Below, one piece after another: positions 40,970 to 49,971 of a stretch of 57,415 bases of DNA; position 1 is the stretch's first letter, and every line of letters begins with the position of its first letter. Origin of the DNA: a bacterium (GTDB lineage: Bacteria; Desulfobacterota; JAPLJL01); assembly GCA_028713675.1 (NCBI GenBank), contig JAQTNV010000020.1, positions 1 through 57,415 on the forward strand, written 5' to 3'. The notes beneath the pieces were generated by a model. It ran no database searches. It was not told the origin of the DNA and saw nothing but the letters and a program-made list of their open reading frames with translations. Both the position numbers and the translations under genes were made by a program.

Positions 40970-42916
40970 TTATCCCGGTCCCCGGAAGAAAACAATCGAC
41001 AAAGGCGGCAGGCTCAGGACCAGCGAATATTTTTTCCCGTGCGCGGGCATGGGAGCCGCTTCCACCCCCCCGAAGTTCCCCTGCCCGCTTCCGCCGTACT
41101 CCTGCCCGTCGCTGTTCAGGGCTTCCCGATACAACCCCGGCTCCGGCACCCCCACCCGGTACCCGTGCCGAGGGACCGGGGTGAAGTTGCAGGCCACCAG
41201 GACAAAGCGCCCCTGGTTCTTCCCCTTCCGGAGAAAACTGATCGTGCTCTGATCGGCATCGCTGAAGTCAATCCATTCGAACCCCCCCGGCTCGAAATCC
41301 AACTCGAACAGGGCCGGCTCCTCCCGGTAAAAACGGTTCAGATCCTGGACCCACCGTTTCTGGCCCTGGTGCGGCGCGTACTCGAGCAGGTGCCATTCCA
41401 GGCTCTCCTCGTGGTTCCATTCCTTCCGCTGGCCGAATTCTCCTCCCATGAAAAGAAGTTTCTTCCCGGGCTGGGCATACTGGTAACCCAGAAGCAGCCT
41501 GAGGTTGGCGAATTTCCGCCAGTCATCCCCGGGCATCTTGGAAAGGAGCGAGCCTTTCCCGTGCACCACCTCGTCATGGGAAAGCGGAAGGAGAAAATTT
41601 TCGAAAAAAGCGTACCAGAGATTGAAGGTCAGGTCGTTCTGGTGAAACTTGCGGAAGACCGGGTCCCGGGAAAAGTAGCGCAGGGAATCGTGCATCCAGC
41701 CCATATTCCATTTCAGGCCGAACCCCAGTCCGCCGACGTAGGCGGGCCGGGAAACCATGGGCCAGGCAGTGGACTCCTCGGCGATGGTCTGGACGGCGGG
41801 GTAACTGCCGTAGACCGCCTCGTTCAACCGCTTGATAAAATCGATGGCTTCCAGGTTCTCCCGGCCCCCGTACTTGTTGGGTATCCACTCCCCCGGCTGG
41901 CGGGAATAATCGAGATAAAGCATGGAGGCGACCGCGTCCACCCGCAGTCCGTCTAGATGGTAATAATCCATCCAGAAGAGGGCGCTGCTGGTGAGGAAAT
42001 TCCTCACCTCGTTCCGGCCGTAATTGAAGATGTAGCTCTTCCAGTCGGGGTGGAAGCCCTTGCGCGGGTCGGCGTGCTCGTAGAGACAGGTCCCGTCGAA
42101 ATAGGCCAGCCCGTGCTGGTCGCTCGGAAAGTGGGAGGGCACCCAGTCGAGGATCACCCCGATCCCGTGCCGGTGCAGGACATCCACGAGGTACATGAAA
42201 TCCTGGGGGGTCCCGTAGCGGCTGGTGGGGGCGAAAAAACCGGTGATCTGGTATCCCCAGGAACCGTAGAAGGGGTGTTCCATCAGCGGGAGGAACTCCA
42301 CGTGGGTGAACCCCATTTCCCGGACGTACCGGGCCAGCGGTTCGGCCGCCTCCCGGTAGGAAAGCGAACGATGACCGGCCTCGGGAACCCGCTGCCACGA
42401 CCCGAGATGCACCTCGTACACGGAAAAAGGCGCGTCCAGGGAATTGGGCTTTTTCCGGTTCTGCATCCAGTCCCGGTCGTCCCATTGATATTCCAGGTCC
42501 CAGACGATTGAGCCGGTCTTGGGCGGGGTTTCCCAGTGAAAGGCCAGCGGGTCGCCCTTATCCGCCTGGTAGCCATTGTGCTTGGAAACGATATGGTATT
42601 TGTAAATCACGCCTTGGCCGATTCCGGGGATGAAACCCTCCCAGATCCCCGAGCCGTCCCACCTGACCGCCAGCGGATGGGACCCCGCGTTCCACCCGTT
42701 AAAATCCCCGACGACCGATACCGTTTCGGCGTTAGGGGCCCAGACCGCGAAATAGGTCCCGGGCCGCCCGGATATCGTTTTCAGGTGGGAACCGAGCTTA
42801 TGGTAAAGCTGGTGATGGCCGCCTTCCTTGAAGAGAAAAATATCGTAGTCGGTGAAATTGCTGATTTCGTTGGTCACGCTGCCCGCGGGGATTGCCTGAT
42901 GGTTTTTCTGGGTCAT
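40970..42916 (-). CDS. glgB: 1,4-alpha-glucan branching enzyme (GH13)
   Basis: 648 aa. The N-terminal CBM48 ([21 protein letters not shown]) is followed by the GH13 barrel with [21 protein letters not shown], the nucleophile Asp in [19 protein letters not shown], the acid/base Glu in [10 protein letters not shown], and [21 protein letters not shown]-terminal beta domain follows. It makes alpha-1,6 branches. It lacks the second N1 domain of the longest forms, so it is the shorter type. It is the first gene of the glycogen operon; glgA and glgC are not in the window. Confidence 0.97.
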   Translation of the reverse strand: MTQKNHQAIPAGSVTNEISNFTDYDIFLFKEGGHHQLYHKLGSHLKTISGRPGTYFAVWAPNAETVSVVGDFNGWNAGSHPLAVRWDGSGIWEGFIPGIGQGVIYKYHIVSKHNGYQADKGDPLAFHWETPPKTGSIVWDLEYQWDDRDWMQNRKKPNSLDAPFSVYEVHLGSWQRVPEAGHRSLSYREAAEPLARYVREMGFTHVEFLPLMEHPFYGSWGYQITGFFAPTSRYGTPQDFMYLVDVLHRHGIGVILDWVPSHFPSDQHGLAYFDGTCLYEHADPRKGFHPDWKSYIFNYGRNEVRNFLTSSALFWMDYYHLDGLRVDAVASMLYLDYSRQPGEWIPNKYGGRENLEAIDFIKRLNEAVYGSYPAVQTIAEESTAWPMVSRPAYVGGLGFGLKWNMGWMHDSLRYFSRDPVFRKFHQNDLTFNLWYAFFENFLLPLSHDEVVHGKGSLLSKMPGDDWRKFANLRLLLGYQYAQPGKKLLFMGGEFGQRKEWNHEESLEWHLLEYAPHQGQKRWVQDLNRFYREEPALFELDFEPGGFEWIDFSDADQSTISFLRKGKNQGRFVLVACNFTPVPRHGYRVGVPEPGLYREALNSDGQEYGGSGQGNFGGVEAAPMPAHGKKYSLVLSLPPLSIVFFRGPG

Positions 42917-43158
42917 TGAAATATTCCGGCTTCTACTCTCGTCCGGACTGTCGCACCGGTTTCCCGGAAGCTTTTATTAATATGGGGTGGATCAATCGCG
43001 GATTTTATTGTCGTTTGCCGATTCATTTATCCCGTCCCTTGGCGGGATCGGCGGTTTTTCCCCAAAGCCCGATCCTTCCGCTGGCAGGACAAGTAAATCG
43101 GGCAACTACAGGAAACAAGAAAATATTTATCGCATTCTTCCGGATTGATCCTGGGACT

Positions 43159-44766
43159 TCAGATCACCGGCCGGAAGGACAGGATGAACTTGGGCAGGTC
43201 CGCCCGGGGGAAACAAATCTTCCCCTTCCCGATCAGTTCCCCCCCGCGATACAGACTCGAATGCAGGGTGGTCATGGTGGTGATGAAATCCAGGTAACGA
43301 ACCCGCTTGATCCCGCAGATCCGGTATCTCCGGCCGTCGTCTCCGGTCCAGTGTAAGTCGTAGACCAGTCTCCTTTTGGGCGGCCAGAACGCTATTTCCA
43401 AAGTGCCTTCCACCGGGCTGTCGGTGGCGATCCCGTTCATGCTGATGGTGCCCCGCAGCCGGCAGGTATTGTCCTGGAAAAATTCCTGGATATCCAAGGC
43501 TTCGGCGGAAACGGTAAACTGCACCTGCCGTTCCCCTTCCTTTTCCAGGTTGATCGATCCGGACATGGTCTCCAAGAATTTGAACCCGACCTTCCCCAGG
43601 AGCTTCTGTTCGGAAAGCTCCGGCATCCACCGGTTTTCCTGGTACCACTCGATCGTATTCCTCCAGGCCGACTCGAAATCGGGGAAGGTGAAGACAAACC
43701 CTTTGTCCTTGAGTTTCTGGTTCGAATAAACGGCCTCGTTGATCCCGAAGACCAGGAATTCCGCATCTATCTTGGGGAAAAGCTCCGGCTCAAGACCGTA
43801 TTTCTTGACCAGCGCCTCCCACCAGTATCCCAGCATCCGGGTAACGTTCTTCATTACCTCCGGCCGGGAGATCACCGAGAAATAGCGCTTGATCAGTTTC
43901 TCGGGGAACGGCAGGAAGGGGTGAGACAGTTTCAACCCGTAAGTCTCGCAGGCGATGTTGAACACATCGCTCACGGCCTTGGCGTCGTCGATGGCCACGT
44001 TGAAGATCTCGCCCGACTTCTGGTTCTTCTGCTGGAGAAACACCGCCGCCCGGGCCATGTCCAGGGCGTGGACGTAATTGGACTTGGGACCGCCCTTGAG
44101 ACCCAGCATCCGACGGGAAATCATCCCGACAATAGGGGGAAGCAGGGCGTAATTGTGGGCCAGCGCCCGGCCCTTCGGCCCGAAAATCAGCCCGGGGCGG
44201 ACGATGGTCACCACCGGGAGCTTGTTCTTTTTAATTCCTTCGGCCAGGTATTCATCCGCCAGGATCTTGCTCTGCTCGTAGTTGTTGGTGGCCTCCACCG
44301 GCATGTCCTCGGTGATGGCGCAGGGGGCGAACTTGTAACACGCGCAGCTCGAGAAATGCACCATGCTTTTGACCTTGCCCCTGACCGCGGCCTCGTAGAG
44401 CGCAATGACCGGATCGGTGTTGATGGGCCTGATCTCTTCGAGCGAAAGGGAAAGGTCCAGGTTGGCGGCGGTATGGATGATCCGATCCACGCCCTTGACG
44501 CAGGCTTCGAGAAATCCCCGGTCGCGGATGTCACCTTCACGGGTCTCGAAGCGCGGGGCGAGTTTCTTGTCCACCTCCGGGAAGGTCGCCCCCGGCCGGT
44601 CGGCCGCCCGTACCTTGAATCCGAGCTTCAGAAGCTCCTGGACCACGAAGCTTCCCACGCAGCCCGCCCCTCCCGTGACCAGCACGGTCTCGATTTTTTT
44701 CCGGGCCGCCGCGGCGCGGGGTTTCTTGCTTTTAATCGCTGCCTTTCCGGTTTTTTCTTCTTCCAT
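43159..44766 (-). CDS. NAD-dependent epimerase/dehydratase (extended SDR) with extra C-terminal domain
   Basis: 535 aa from ATG 44766, the first codon with a purine-rich site upstream. A Lys/Ala-rich N-terminus (about 1-25) precedes an extended SDR fold: VLVTGGAGCVGSFVVQELL (NAD-binding), VDRIIHTAANLD, SCACYKF with the NNYEQSKILADEYL active Tyr-x-x-x-Lys, and IVRPGLIFGPKG. The last 150 or so residues form a beta-rich domain (about 385-535; QDNTCRLRGTISMNG, YDLHWTGDDGRRYRICGIKR, TTLHSSLYRGG). This resembles the module attached to some GMC oxidoreductases and lipases, by memory only. Substrate unknown: sterol-like, lipid or sugar are all possible. Confidence 0.82.
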   Translation of the reverse strand: MEEEKTGKAAIKSKKPRAAAARKKIETVLVTGGAGCVGSFVVQELLKLGFKVRAADRPGATFPEVDKKLAPRFETREGDIRDRGFLEACVKGVDRIIHTAANLDLSLSLEEIRPINTDPVIALYEAAVRGKVKSMVHFSSCACYKFAPCAITEDMPVEATNNYEQSKILADEYLAEGIKKNKLPVVTIVRPGLIFGPKGRALAHNYALLPPIVGMISRRMLGLKGGPKSNYVHALDMARAAVFLQQKNQKSGEIFNVAIDDAKAVSDVFNIACETYGLKLSHPFLPFPEKLIKRYFSVISRPEVMKNVTRMLGYWWEALVKKYGLEPELFPKIDAEFLVFGINEAVYSNQKLKDKGFVFTFPDFESAWRNTIEWYQENRWMPELSEQKLLGKVGFKFLETMSGSINLEKEGERQVQFTVSAEALDIQEFFQDNTCRLRGTISMNGIATDSPVEGTLEIAFWPPKRRLVYDLHWTGDDGRRYRICGIKRVRYLDFITTMTTLHSSLYRGGELIGKGKICFPRADLPKFILSFRPVI

Positions 44767-44833
44767 TCCCGCCTCGCTTGGTTGGTAATTTAGGGTTTGA
44801 AAAAAGCACAAAGCTTCCTAACCTTAGCTTAAA

Positions 44834-44862
44834 AATATATCGCACCCGGCGGAATAAAACAA
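44834..44862 (-). promoter_or_regulatory. Candidate promoter of the epimerase gene
   Basis: On the minus strand: TTGTTT, 17-nt spacer, TATATT, giving a leader of about 60 nt. The rest of the 300-nt gap (44767-45072) holds a heptad array, an AT-rich palindrome at about 45008-45033 and no gene. Confidence 0.4.
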
Positions 44863-44973
44863 CCTCGGCAAAACCGATTTTGTCTTCGGAAATTGTTAAA
44901 AGCGGGGCGATTAAAATCGAGCGGCAATAATCGCGTGCCGGGCAGGCAAGGATTATGGCCTTATTCGTTAAAT

Positions 44974-45015
44974 TTCAAAGCTCAAAGTTCAAATCAAATC
45001 CAAAGTCCAAAGTTT
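44974..45015. repeat. Heptad tandem array, unit TTCAAAG (about 6 units)
   Basis: TTCAAAG, CTCAAAG, TTCAAAT in phase, then AAAGTCC and AAAGTTT after a drift in the motif. Followed by a CCAAAGTT/AACTTTGG palindrome. Confidence 0.5.
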
Positions 45016-45072
45016 AAATATTTGAACTTTGGCATTTAGGTTTCAAACTTTGAACTGTTAAAGATGTTGGTG

Positions 45073-45462
45073 CTATTGAATGTCCGCCTGGTTGATCACC
45101 AGCAGCGTCTTGTTGAGATGATGTTCGGGACCGGTCCGGTCCACGTCCAGGAGATAATCCCCGGCCACCAGATATACCCCCCACTTGGAAAGATCCTTGT
45201 TCTCGGATCTGAGATAATTCGCGGCGTCCTCAACCATGGCAAAGGCCGGTCCGCCGGGATAAAGGCCGAAAAACATCGGGCCGTATTTTGCCACCTTTTT
45301 CCCTTTGGCCAGGCCCCGGGCGAAGCTTTCGTCCCCGACGGTGAACACCGGAATCGCCACCCCGCCCCTGACCCAGGGGGATGAATGGCGCCAGACCTCC
45401 AGCCCGCTCAGACCGGCCAGAATCAGGATAATCGCGGCCAGCCCGTAAATTGTTTTTTTCAT
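45073..45462 (-). CDS. Small exported protein, unknown function
   Basis: 129 aa from ATG 45462, which has AGGGCGGG 3 nt upstream; the ORF extends 24 codons further without support. A single hydrophobic N-terminal helix (TIYGLAAIILILAGLSGLEVW) acts as a signal or anchor. The rest is a small soluble domain with GVAIPVFTVGDESFARGLAKGKK and WGVYLVAGDYLLDVDRTGPEHHLNKTLLV. I recognise no family. It stands alone, tail-to-head with the epimerase gene and divergent from the flavoprotein gene. Confidence 0.6.
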   Translation of the reverse strand: MKKTIYGLAAIILILAGLSGLEVWRHSSPWVRGGVAIPVFTVGDESFARGLAKGKKVAKYGPMFFGLYPGGPAFAMVEDAANYLRSENKDLSKWGVYLVAGDYLLDVDRTGPEHHLNKTLLVINQADIQ

Positions 45463-45650
45463 TTTCCCGCCCTGAACCTTTCCGGATGAAGATCGCTTTC
45501 TGGTTATTTTCCAACCAAACAAATAAAAGGTCAAACCGCCCGGCTCCCGCTGGAGCGGAATCTCGACTTCTGCGTACTGATTGAATATAAGTTAATCAGG
45601 CAGCTTTTTAATTTGAACCGGCACGACCAATTTGCCAAACGGAACCTCCC

Positions 45651-46835
45651 ATGACCGAGAAACATGATGTTATTATCATCGGCGCCGGCGCTTCCGGACT
45701 GATGGGCGCGATCGAAGCCGGCAAGCGCCGTCGCCGGGTGCTGGTGATTGATCACGCCCGGGAGCCGGGGCAGAAAATCTTAGTGTCCGGCGGCGGGTCC
45801 TGCAATTTCACCAATTACCATGTGGATGCCGGCAATTATATTTCGCGCAACCCGGATTTCTGCAAATCGGCGCTCAGCCGTTACGGTCCCGAAGACTTCC
45901 TGGCCCTGGTGCGGAAACATCGGATCTCCTACTGCGAAAGAGAACACGGGCAGCTCTTCTGCACGGGTAATTCCCGCGACATTCTGAATATGCTTTTAGC
46001 CGAGTGCAAACAGGCCGGGGTCGCTTTTCAACTTGATTCGAAAATTGAAAATATTGAACGACCGGGTGAGCGTAATTTCAAAGTACACTGCAACCGGGGT
46101 AAATATGCCTGCCGGTCGTTGGTAGTCGCCACCGGCGGATTATCCATGCCCTCGATCGGCGCGAGTCCTTTGGGTTATGAAATTGCCGGGCAGTTCCGGA
46201 TCCGGGTCTGGCCCCGGTCTCCCGGACTGGTGCCCTTCACTTTTCCCCCGAAGGAAAAAGCGGCTCTTTCAACCTTGTCCGGGATCGCCGTCCCGGCCGT
46301 GATCAGTCATAAACGGCGCAGTATTGGTGAGAATATTCTGTTCACGCACCGGGGCCTGAGCGGCCCCGCCGCCTTGCAGATGTCATTGTATTGGCAGCCC
46401 GGCGAGGCGCTGACGATCAATTTATTGCCGGAGATCGATTTGGCCAAGGCCTTGAAGGAACACCGCCGGCAGCACCCGCAGCGGAAGGTGAAATCCATGC
46501 TGGCGGAATATCTGCCGCAACGCCTGGTGGCGGTAATGATCAGGCCGGAACTGGCCGAGAGCGCCTTACAGGCGATTTCGGACAAGAAAATCCGGGAAAT
46601 TTTCTCAGAAATCCAGCAATGGACCATCACGCCCGGCGGGACCGAAGGATTCCGAACCGCGGAGGTGACCCTGGGTGGAGTGGATTGCGACGCGGTTTCC
46701 TCCCAGACCATGGAAGCCCGCCAGGTGGCGGGGCTGTTCTTTACCGGTGAAGTGCTGGATGTAAGCGGCTGGCTGGGCGGATACAATCTCCAATGGGCCT
46801 GGTCATCAGGCTGGTGCGCGGGACAGTATGTTTAG
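45651..46835 (+). CDS. FAD-dependent oxidoreductase, BaiN/HI0933/YhiN family
   Basis: 394 aa. FAD-binding Rossmann motif IIIGAGASGLMGAIEAGKR at the N-terminus, then the family block DHAREPGQKILVSGGGSCNFTN, ATGGLSMPSIGASPLGYEIA, and the C-terminal TAEVTLGGVDCDAVSSQTMEAR ... FFTGEVLDVSGWLGGYNLQWAWSSG. The family is widely conserved; one clostridial member (BaiN) reduces bile-acid intermediates, but most have no known substrate. The Shine-Dalgarno sequence is weak. It has no operon partners. Confidence 0.92.
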   Translation: MTEKHDVIIIGAGASGLMGAIEAGKRRRRVLVIDHAREPGQKILVSGGGSCNFTNYHVDAGNYISRNPDFCKSALSRYGPEDFLALVRKHRISYCEREHGQLFCTGNSRDILNMLLAECKQAGVAFQLDSKIENIERPGERNFKVHCNRGKYACRSLVVATGGLSMPSIGASPLGYEIAGQFRIRVWPRSPGLVPFTFPPKEKAALSTLSGIAVPAVISHKRRSIGENILFTHRGLSGPAALQMSLYWQPGEALTINLLPEIDLAKALKEHRRQHPQRKVKSMLAEYLPQRLVAVMIRPELAESALQAISDKKIREIFSEIQQWTITPGGTEGFRTAEVTLGGVDCDAVSSQTMEARQVAGLFFTGEVLDVSGWLGGYNLQWAWSSGWCAGQYV

Positions 46836-46841
46836 GGAGAA

Positions 46842-46904
46842 GCGCGAAACGCGAGACAGGCGAGAAAAGCGAGAAAGGTCAGAAAACAAAGGACAGAGAA
46901 CAAA
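46842..46904. repeat. Nonad tandem array, unit GCGAGAAAG (about 7 units)
   Basis: GCGCGAAAC, GCGAGACAG, GCGAGAAAA, GCGAGAAAG, GTCAGAAAA and two degenerate units in phase, starting 6 nt after the flavoprotein stop codon. Confidence 0.65.
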
Positions 46905-46935
46905 TGGGAGATAGCTGTATTAAATCCAAATACGC

Positions 46936-47298
46936 TCAGGGTTGATAATGAGTACCAAGTTTCGCCGAGAATTCATCGAGTTTGCGATCCCGCGTCCAGA
47001 GGGGAACACCGGTCAAAACCGCCGAGGCCAGCAGATGCGTATCCACGTATCCCAGCCCCTTGCCCATCAGGTTTTTATTTTCTATGAATTGGATTACCTC
47101 TTCATGTTCCGCGACAATGGCCCGCGGCAGTGAATTCAGGAGCGAAAGTATTAAAAATCTATTCTTGAGATTTCCGCAAGCCAGTTCCCCGATGATAAAC
47201 GGATGACAGGCCACCCGGCCTTCGTTTAATAGCTCCTCCAGACCGATATTACCTTCCCGCAGGTGGGCCACCCAAACTGAGGTGTCAACCAGAACCAT
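46936..47298 (-). CDS. vapC: VapC-type PIN-domain toxin
   Basis: 120 aa. The PIN acidic residues are Asp5 (MVLVDTSVWVAHLR), Glu38 (FIIGELACG), Asp in LGYVDTHLLASA and Asp in PLWTRDRKL. PIN toxins of this size are Mg2+-dependent RNases that cut initiator tRNA or rRNA. It overlaps the antitoxin gene by 14 nt, the normal arrangement with antitoxin first. Repression by the VapBC complex at the palindromes upstream is expected. Confidence 0.9.
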   Translation of the reverse strand: MVLVDTSVWVAHLREGNIGLEELLNEGRVACHPFIIGELACGNLKNRFLILSLLNSLPRAIVAEHEEVIQFIENKNLMGKGLGYVDTHLLASAVLTGVPLWTRDRKLDEFSAKLGTHYQP

Positions 47299-47497
47299 TC
47301 TCTTTGCCTTCGGTTCGCCGGCGGGGGGCCAGGGTCAATTTTTTCTCCGTCCCTCCCAGTTTGGCTAATCGCCTGCCGTTTTCCCGGGCGATCAGGGCCT
47401 CCAGGCCGAGCCGGACCAGGAAAGTCTTCTCCTTCACGCCGGTCAGCTTGGCCGCCTGGATCATCAATTCATCGTCAATATTGAGCGTGGTTCGCAT
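47285..47497 (-). CDS. vapB: VapB-type antitoxin
   Basis: 70 aa. The N-terminal ribbon-helix-helix DNA-binding part (MRTTLNIDDELMIQAAKLTGVKEKTFLVRLGLEALI) is followed by a flexible, charged tail that would wrap the toxin. Strong GAGGAGG ribosome site. The 14-nt overlap with vapC gives coupled translation and excess antitoxin. Confidence 0.88.
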   Translation of the reverse strand: MRTTLNIDDELMIQAAKLTGVKEKTFLVRLGLEALIARENGRRLAKLGGTEKKLTLAPRRRTEGKENGSG

Positions 47498-47514
47498 CGG
47501 CTTTCCTCCTCTTT

Positions 47515-47548
47515 ATATGCATATTTTATATGTATTAATATGCCATAT
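47515..47548. promoter_or_regulatory. vapBC operator and promoter region
   Basis: Two related palindromes, ATATGCATAT (47515-47524) and ATATG-C-CATAT (47538-47548), flank an AT-rich stretch with TATAAA-like boxes, directly upstream of vapB. The spacing of the two half-site pairs fits binding of two ribbon-helix-helix dimers. Confidence 0.55.
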
Positions 47549-47679
47549 TGAGGCACATAGATCAACACTGAAGATTTTTCTTCGACCCCGATTGAAGGAT
47601 GAGAAGAATCACCCCCGGAAGGGCGCGACCAGGCACCGAACAGACAGAATCGGTTTTTATATATTTTTTCCCGACCCCT

Positions 47680-48219
47680 TCACCACGAGATCAGATAGGT
47701 ACAGCTGTCCGCGCCCTTTTGCCGGCAGGGTTTTTTATCATCATGTCTTACGATCACGATGACATCATTCGGCGAGAATCGAACGCCGGTGGACTTGATT
47801 ATCCCGGCGTCGAAGGCGCAAGGGTAAGGGTTGTCACAAAGCATCCGGCCTGATCTTTCCCTGGTTTTCTCGAAGCGGTAATGCCCGATTTCGCCGCCCC
47901 GATGGTTCAGGTGGTACGCCACGTCGATTGAGGCCAACGCTTCCTCGATCGTTTTTATGCCCGGCGGCCAGAGAGCGGTCTGCGGAATCTTGCTTCCGAT
48001 CGCTTTCAGCGTAGACGGGCCGATCTTTTCCGCAATTAACCGGAAAGCATCCAGCCAGTCCTGTTGCTTATGCCAGCTTTGCTTGGTGGGATTATGGATC
48101 CGATGCTTGGCCAGGATTTCCAGCGCGACGGACCGGAATTCTTCCATTCCCTCGACCACCGAGAGAACCGCGGCCCCGCAAACCTCAACGTTTGCGGTAA
48201 TGGCTTTGAATTGCGCCAT
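47680..48219 (-). CDS. V4R/heme-NO-binding-like domain protein, function unknown
   Basis: 179 aa. The N-terminal half is helical (LEILAKHRIHNPTKQSWHKQ, LDAFRLIAEKIGPSTLKAIG). The C-terminal half has HLNHRGGEIGHYRFEKT, CDNPYPCAFDAGII and the tail PCRQKGADSCTYLISW. The paired cysteines at the end and the GHY strand recall V4R-like small-ligand or metal-binding domains. I cannot name the family with certainty. An AGGGGG ribosome site 8 nt before the ATG and a TATAAT box (48266-48271) mark its own promoter. No partner gene adjoins it. Confidence 0.7.
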   Translation of the reverse strand: MAQFKAITANVEVCGAAVLSVVEGMEEFRSVALEILAKHRIHNPTKQSWHKQQDWLDAFRLIAEKIGPSTLKAIGSKIPQTALWPPGIKTIEEALASIDVAYHLNHRGGEIGHYRFEKTRERSGRMLCDNPYPCAFDAGIIKSTGVRFSPNDVIVIVRHDDKKPCRQKGADSCTYLISW

Positions 48220-48265
48220 AATTAGCCCCCTTTTAACAAATCATATCTTTGAATACGGTTGCTAT

Positions 48266-48271
48266 ATTATA
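48266..48271 (-). promoter_or_regulatory. -10 box of the V4R-like gene
   Basis: A perfect TATAAT on the minus strand, about 47 nt upstream of the start codon; no good -35 box at 17 nt. Confidence 0.4.
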
Positions 48272-48446
48272 ACGCTTTGTTCTTCAATAATAAAAAGTTG
48301 ATTTGTCTGACGGAAGAAACTTAACCCGGGTTATTGGCTTAAGGTCTCTTCCGGCCGCAATATCCCGGGATCAGATCGTAGATATTTGCTCTAAATTTGT
48401 ATCTTCCTCTTTGCCACTGTCCAATCACTTTTCGTTGGCCATTTTC

Positions 48447-48613
48447 TTTTTTTGGGGAGTTGGTCTCGCTCCCCAAACTAATGTGCGTGATCACGTAATC
48501 CTGGGCGGCGGGGCCCGGCAGGGCCTCGCCTTTGTTGGATCCAATCATCAGGAGACATCAAGTTTTTCGGTATCTGGGCAGAAAGGAGTTTGTGTCGCGA
48601 GGACCAACCCCCC
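48447..48613. repeat. Terminal-inverted-repeat element, copy 2
   Basis: 167 bp between TTTGGGGAGTTGGTCTCGCTC and CGCGAGGACCAACCCCCC. The ends match copy 1 at 22303, but the interior is different and has no 9-nt arrays. No ORF is inside. Confidence 0.65.
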
Positions 48614-48637
48614 GGACTTATTTAGAACCAAAAAATA

Positions 48638-48679
48638 CATGCTCCATGCTCCTGGTGTCTAGCTCTTTGCGCTTTGCGA
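48638..48679. repeat. Heptad tandem array, unit CATGCTC/TTTGCGC (6 units)
   Basis: CATGCTC twice, CTGGTGT, CTAGCTC, TTTGCGC, TTTGCGA in phase, ending 12 nt from the ychF stop codon. Confidence 0.6.
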
Positions 48680-48691
48680 TCACAGCTCAGC

Positions 48692-49798
48692 TTAGACGTT
48701 GAATCGGAAGTAGACGATATCCCCGTCGGCGATTTCATAGTCCCGGCCCTCGACCCGGAATTTCCCCGCGTCCCGGACCGCGTGGAGAGAACCGTGCCGA
48801 TCAAAATCCGCGTAGGTCACTACCTCGGCCCGGATAAACCCCCGCTCGATATCGGTATGGATCCTTCCCGCCGCCTGGGGGGCCTTGGTACCCCGGGGCA
48901 CCGTCCAGGCCCGGAGCTCGGGACCCACGGTGGTGTAGAAAGTCACCAGGTTGAGGATCCGGTAACCGGTCCGGATCATCCGTTCCAGGCCCGACTCCCT
49001 GATCCCCATCTCCTTTAAAAAATCCCCCCTTTCCGACTCGTCGAGCTGGCTGACTTCGGACTCGATCTTTCCGAAAACCGGGACCACTTCGGCGCCGTCC
49101 GGGAAGGCCGGTTTCACCATTTCGACCGCCAGCGCCTCTTTTCCCAGGTCTTCCTCCCCCAGGTTCAGGATATACATCCCTGGTTTTCCCGTGATCAGGT
49201 TCAAATCCCGGTACTGTCCCCTCTCCTCCTCGGTGAAATCCGGGCGGGGAAACCGGCCGGCCGGCTGGCCTTTGGCCAGAAGGTCCCGCAGCGATTCCAG
49301 CAGGTTCTTCTCCTTGATTTTTTCCTTGTTGCCGCTTTTGGCATCCTTGGAGACCTTTTCGATCTTCTTCTCCACCACCGCGAGGTCGGCCAGAAGCAGT
49401 TCGGTTTCGACAATCTCCCGGTCGGGGCGCGGATCGGGTTCCGCGGCCCGGCCCTGGTGGGCCACGTCCGGCTCAATGAATTTCCGGACCACGTGGGCCA
49501 CCGCGTCCAACCGGCGGATGTGCTCGAGAAACTGGTTCCCCAGCCCCTCTCCCTTGTGGGCGTCGCGCACCAGCCCGGCGATATCGATGAATTCCAGCAG
49601 GGTGGGCGTGATCTTGGCCGGACGGATTACCTCGGCCAGGTGCCGAAGGCGCGGATCAGGCACCGGCACCGCCCCCCGGTTGGGGTCAATCGTGCAGAAG
49701 GGATAATTTTCCGCCGGGACGCGGGAAGCGGTCAGGGCGTTGAAGATCGTGGATTTGCCCACGTTGGGAAGGCCGACGATGCCGCAGGAAAAACCCAT
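48692..49798 (-). CDS. ychF: Ribosome-associated ATPase YchF (OLA1 family)
   Basis: 368 aa from ATG 49798; the ORF can be extended by 51 codons, but family length and the start MGFSCGIVGLPNVGKSTIFNAL exclude it. The P-loop is GLPNVGKS, G3 is FIDIAGLVRDAHKGEGLG, and the usual G4 NKxD is replaced by the NLGEEDL-type sequence that shifts preference to ATP. The C-terminal TGS-like domain has FYTTVGPELRAWTVPRGTKAPQAAGRIH. It binds ribosomes and responds to oxidative stress. It follows pth, its usual neighbour. Confidence 0.97.
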   Translation of the reverse strand: MGFSCGIVGLPNVGKSTIFNALTASRVPAENYPFCTIDPNRGAVPVPDPRLRHLAEVIRPAKITPTLLEFIDIAGLVRDAHKGEGLGNQFLEHIRRLDAVAHVVRKFIEPDVAHQGRAAEPDPRPDREIVETELLLADLAVVEKKIEKVSKDAKSGNKEKIKEKNLLESLRDLLAKGQPAGRFPRPDFTEEERGQYRDLNLITGKPGMYILNLGEEDLGKEALAVEMVKPAFPDGAEVVPVFGKIESEVSQLDESERGDFLKEMGIRESGLERMIRTGYRILNLVTFYTTVGPELRAWTVPRGTKAPQAAGRIHTDIERGFIRAEVVTYADFDRHGSLHAVRDAGKFRVEGRDYEIADGDIVYFRFNV

Positions 49799-49888
49799 AT
49801 AATTTGCTTTTGGCGAATAGCTAACCGCGTATGGCAAATAGATTATCGCAAAAAATGAGGTAGAGATAGTAGACGAGCAAGCAATAAG

Positions 49889-49916
49889 TTCAAAGCTCAA
49901 AATCAAAATGTCAAAA
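49889..49916. repeat. Heptad tandem array, unit TTCAAAG/TCAAAAT (4 units)
   Basis: TTCAAAG, CTCAAAA, TCAAAAT, GTCAAAA in phase, in the spacer between pth and ychF. Same family as 44974. Confidence 0.5.
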
Positions 49917-49923
49917 AAACAAC

Positions 49924-49939
49924 GCAGCCTAAAGGCTGC
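49924..49939. repeat. GCAGCC/GGCTGC hairpin repeat
   Basis: A perfect 6-bp stem with a TAAA loop, followed by GGCTACC. A common small dispersed hairpin form. Confidence 0.5.
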
Positions 49940-49971
49940 GGCTACCAACAATATGCACAGAAAACTGCTAT

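Noticed and set aside
47599..47853. Plus-strand ORF next to vapBC
   Set aside because: It lies mostly opposite the V4R-like gene and has no recognisable domain.
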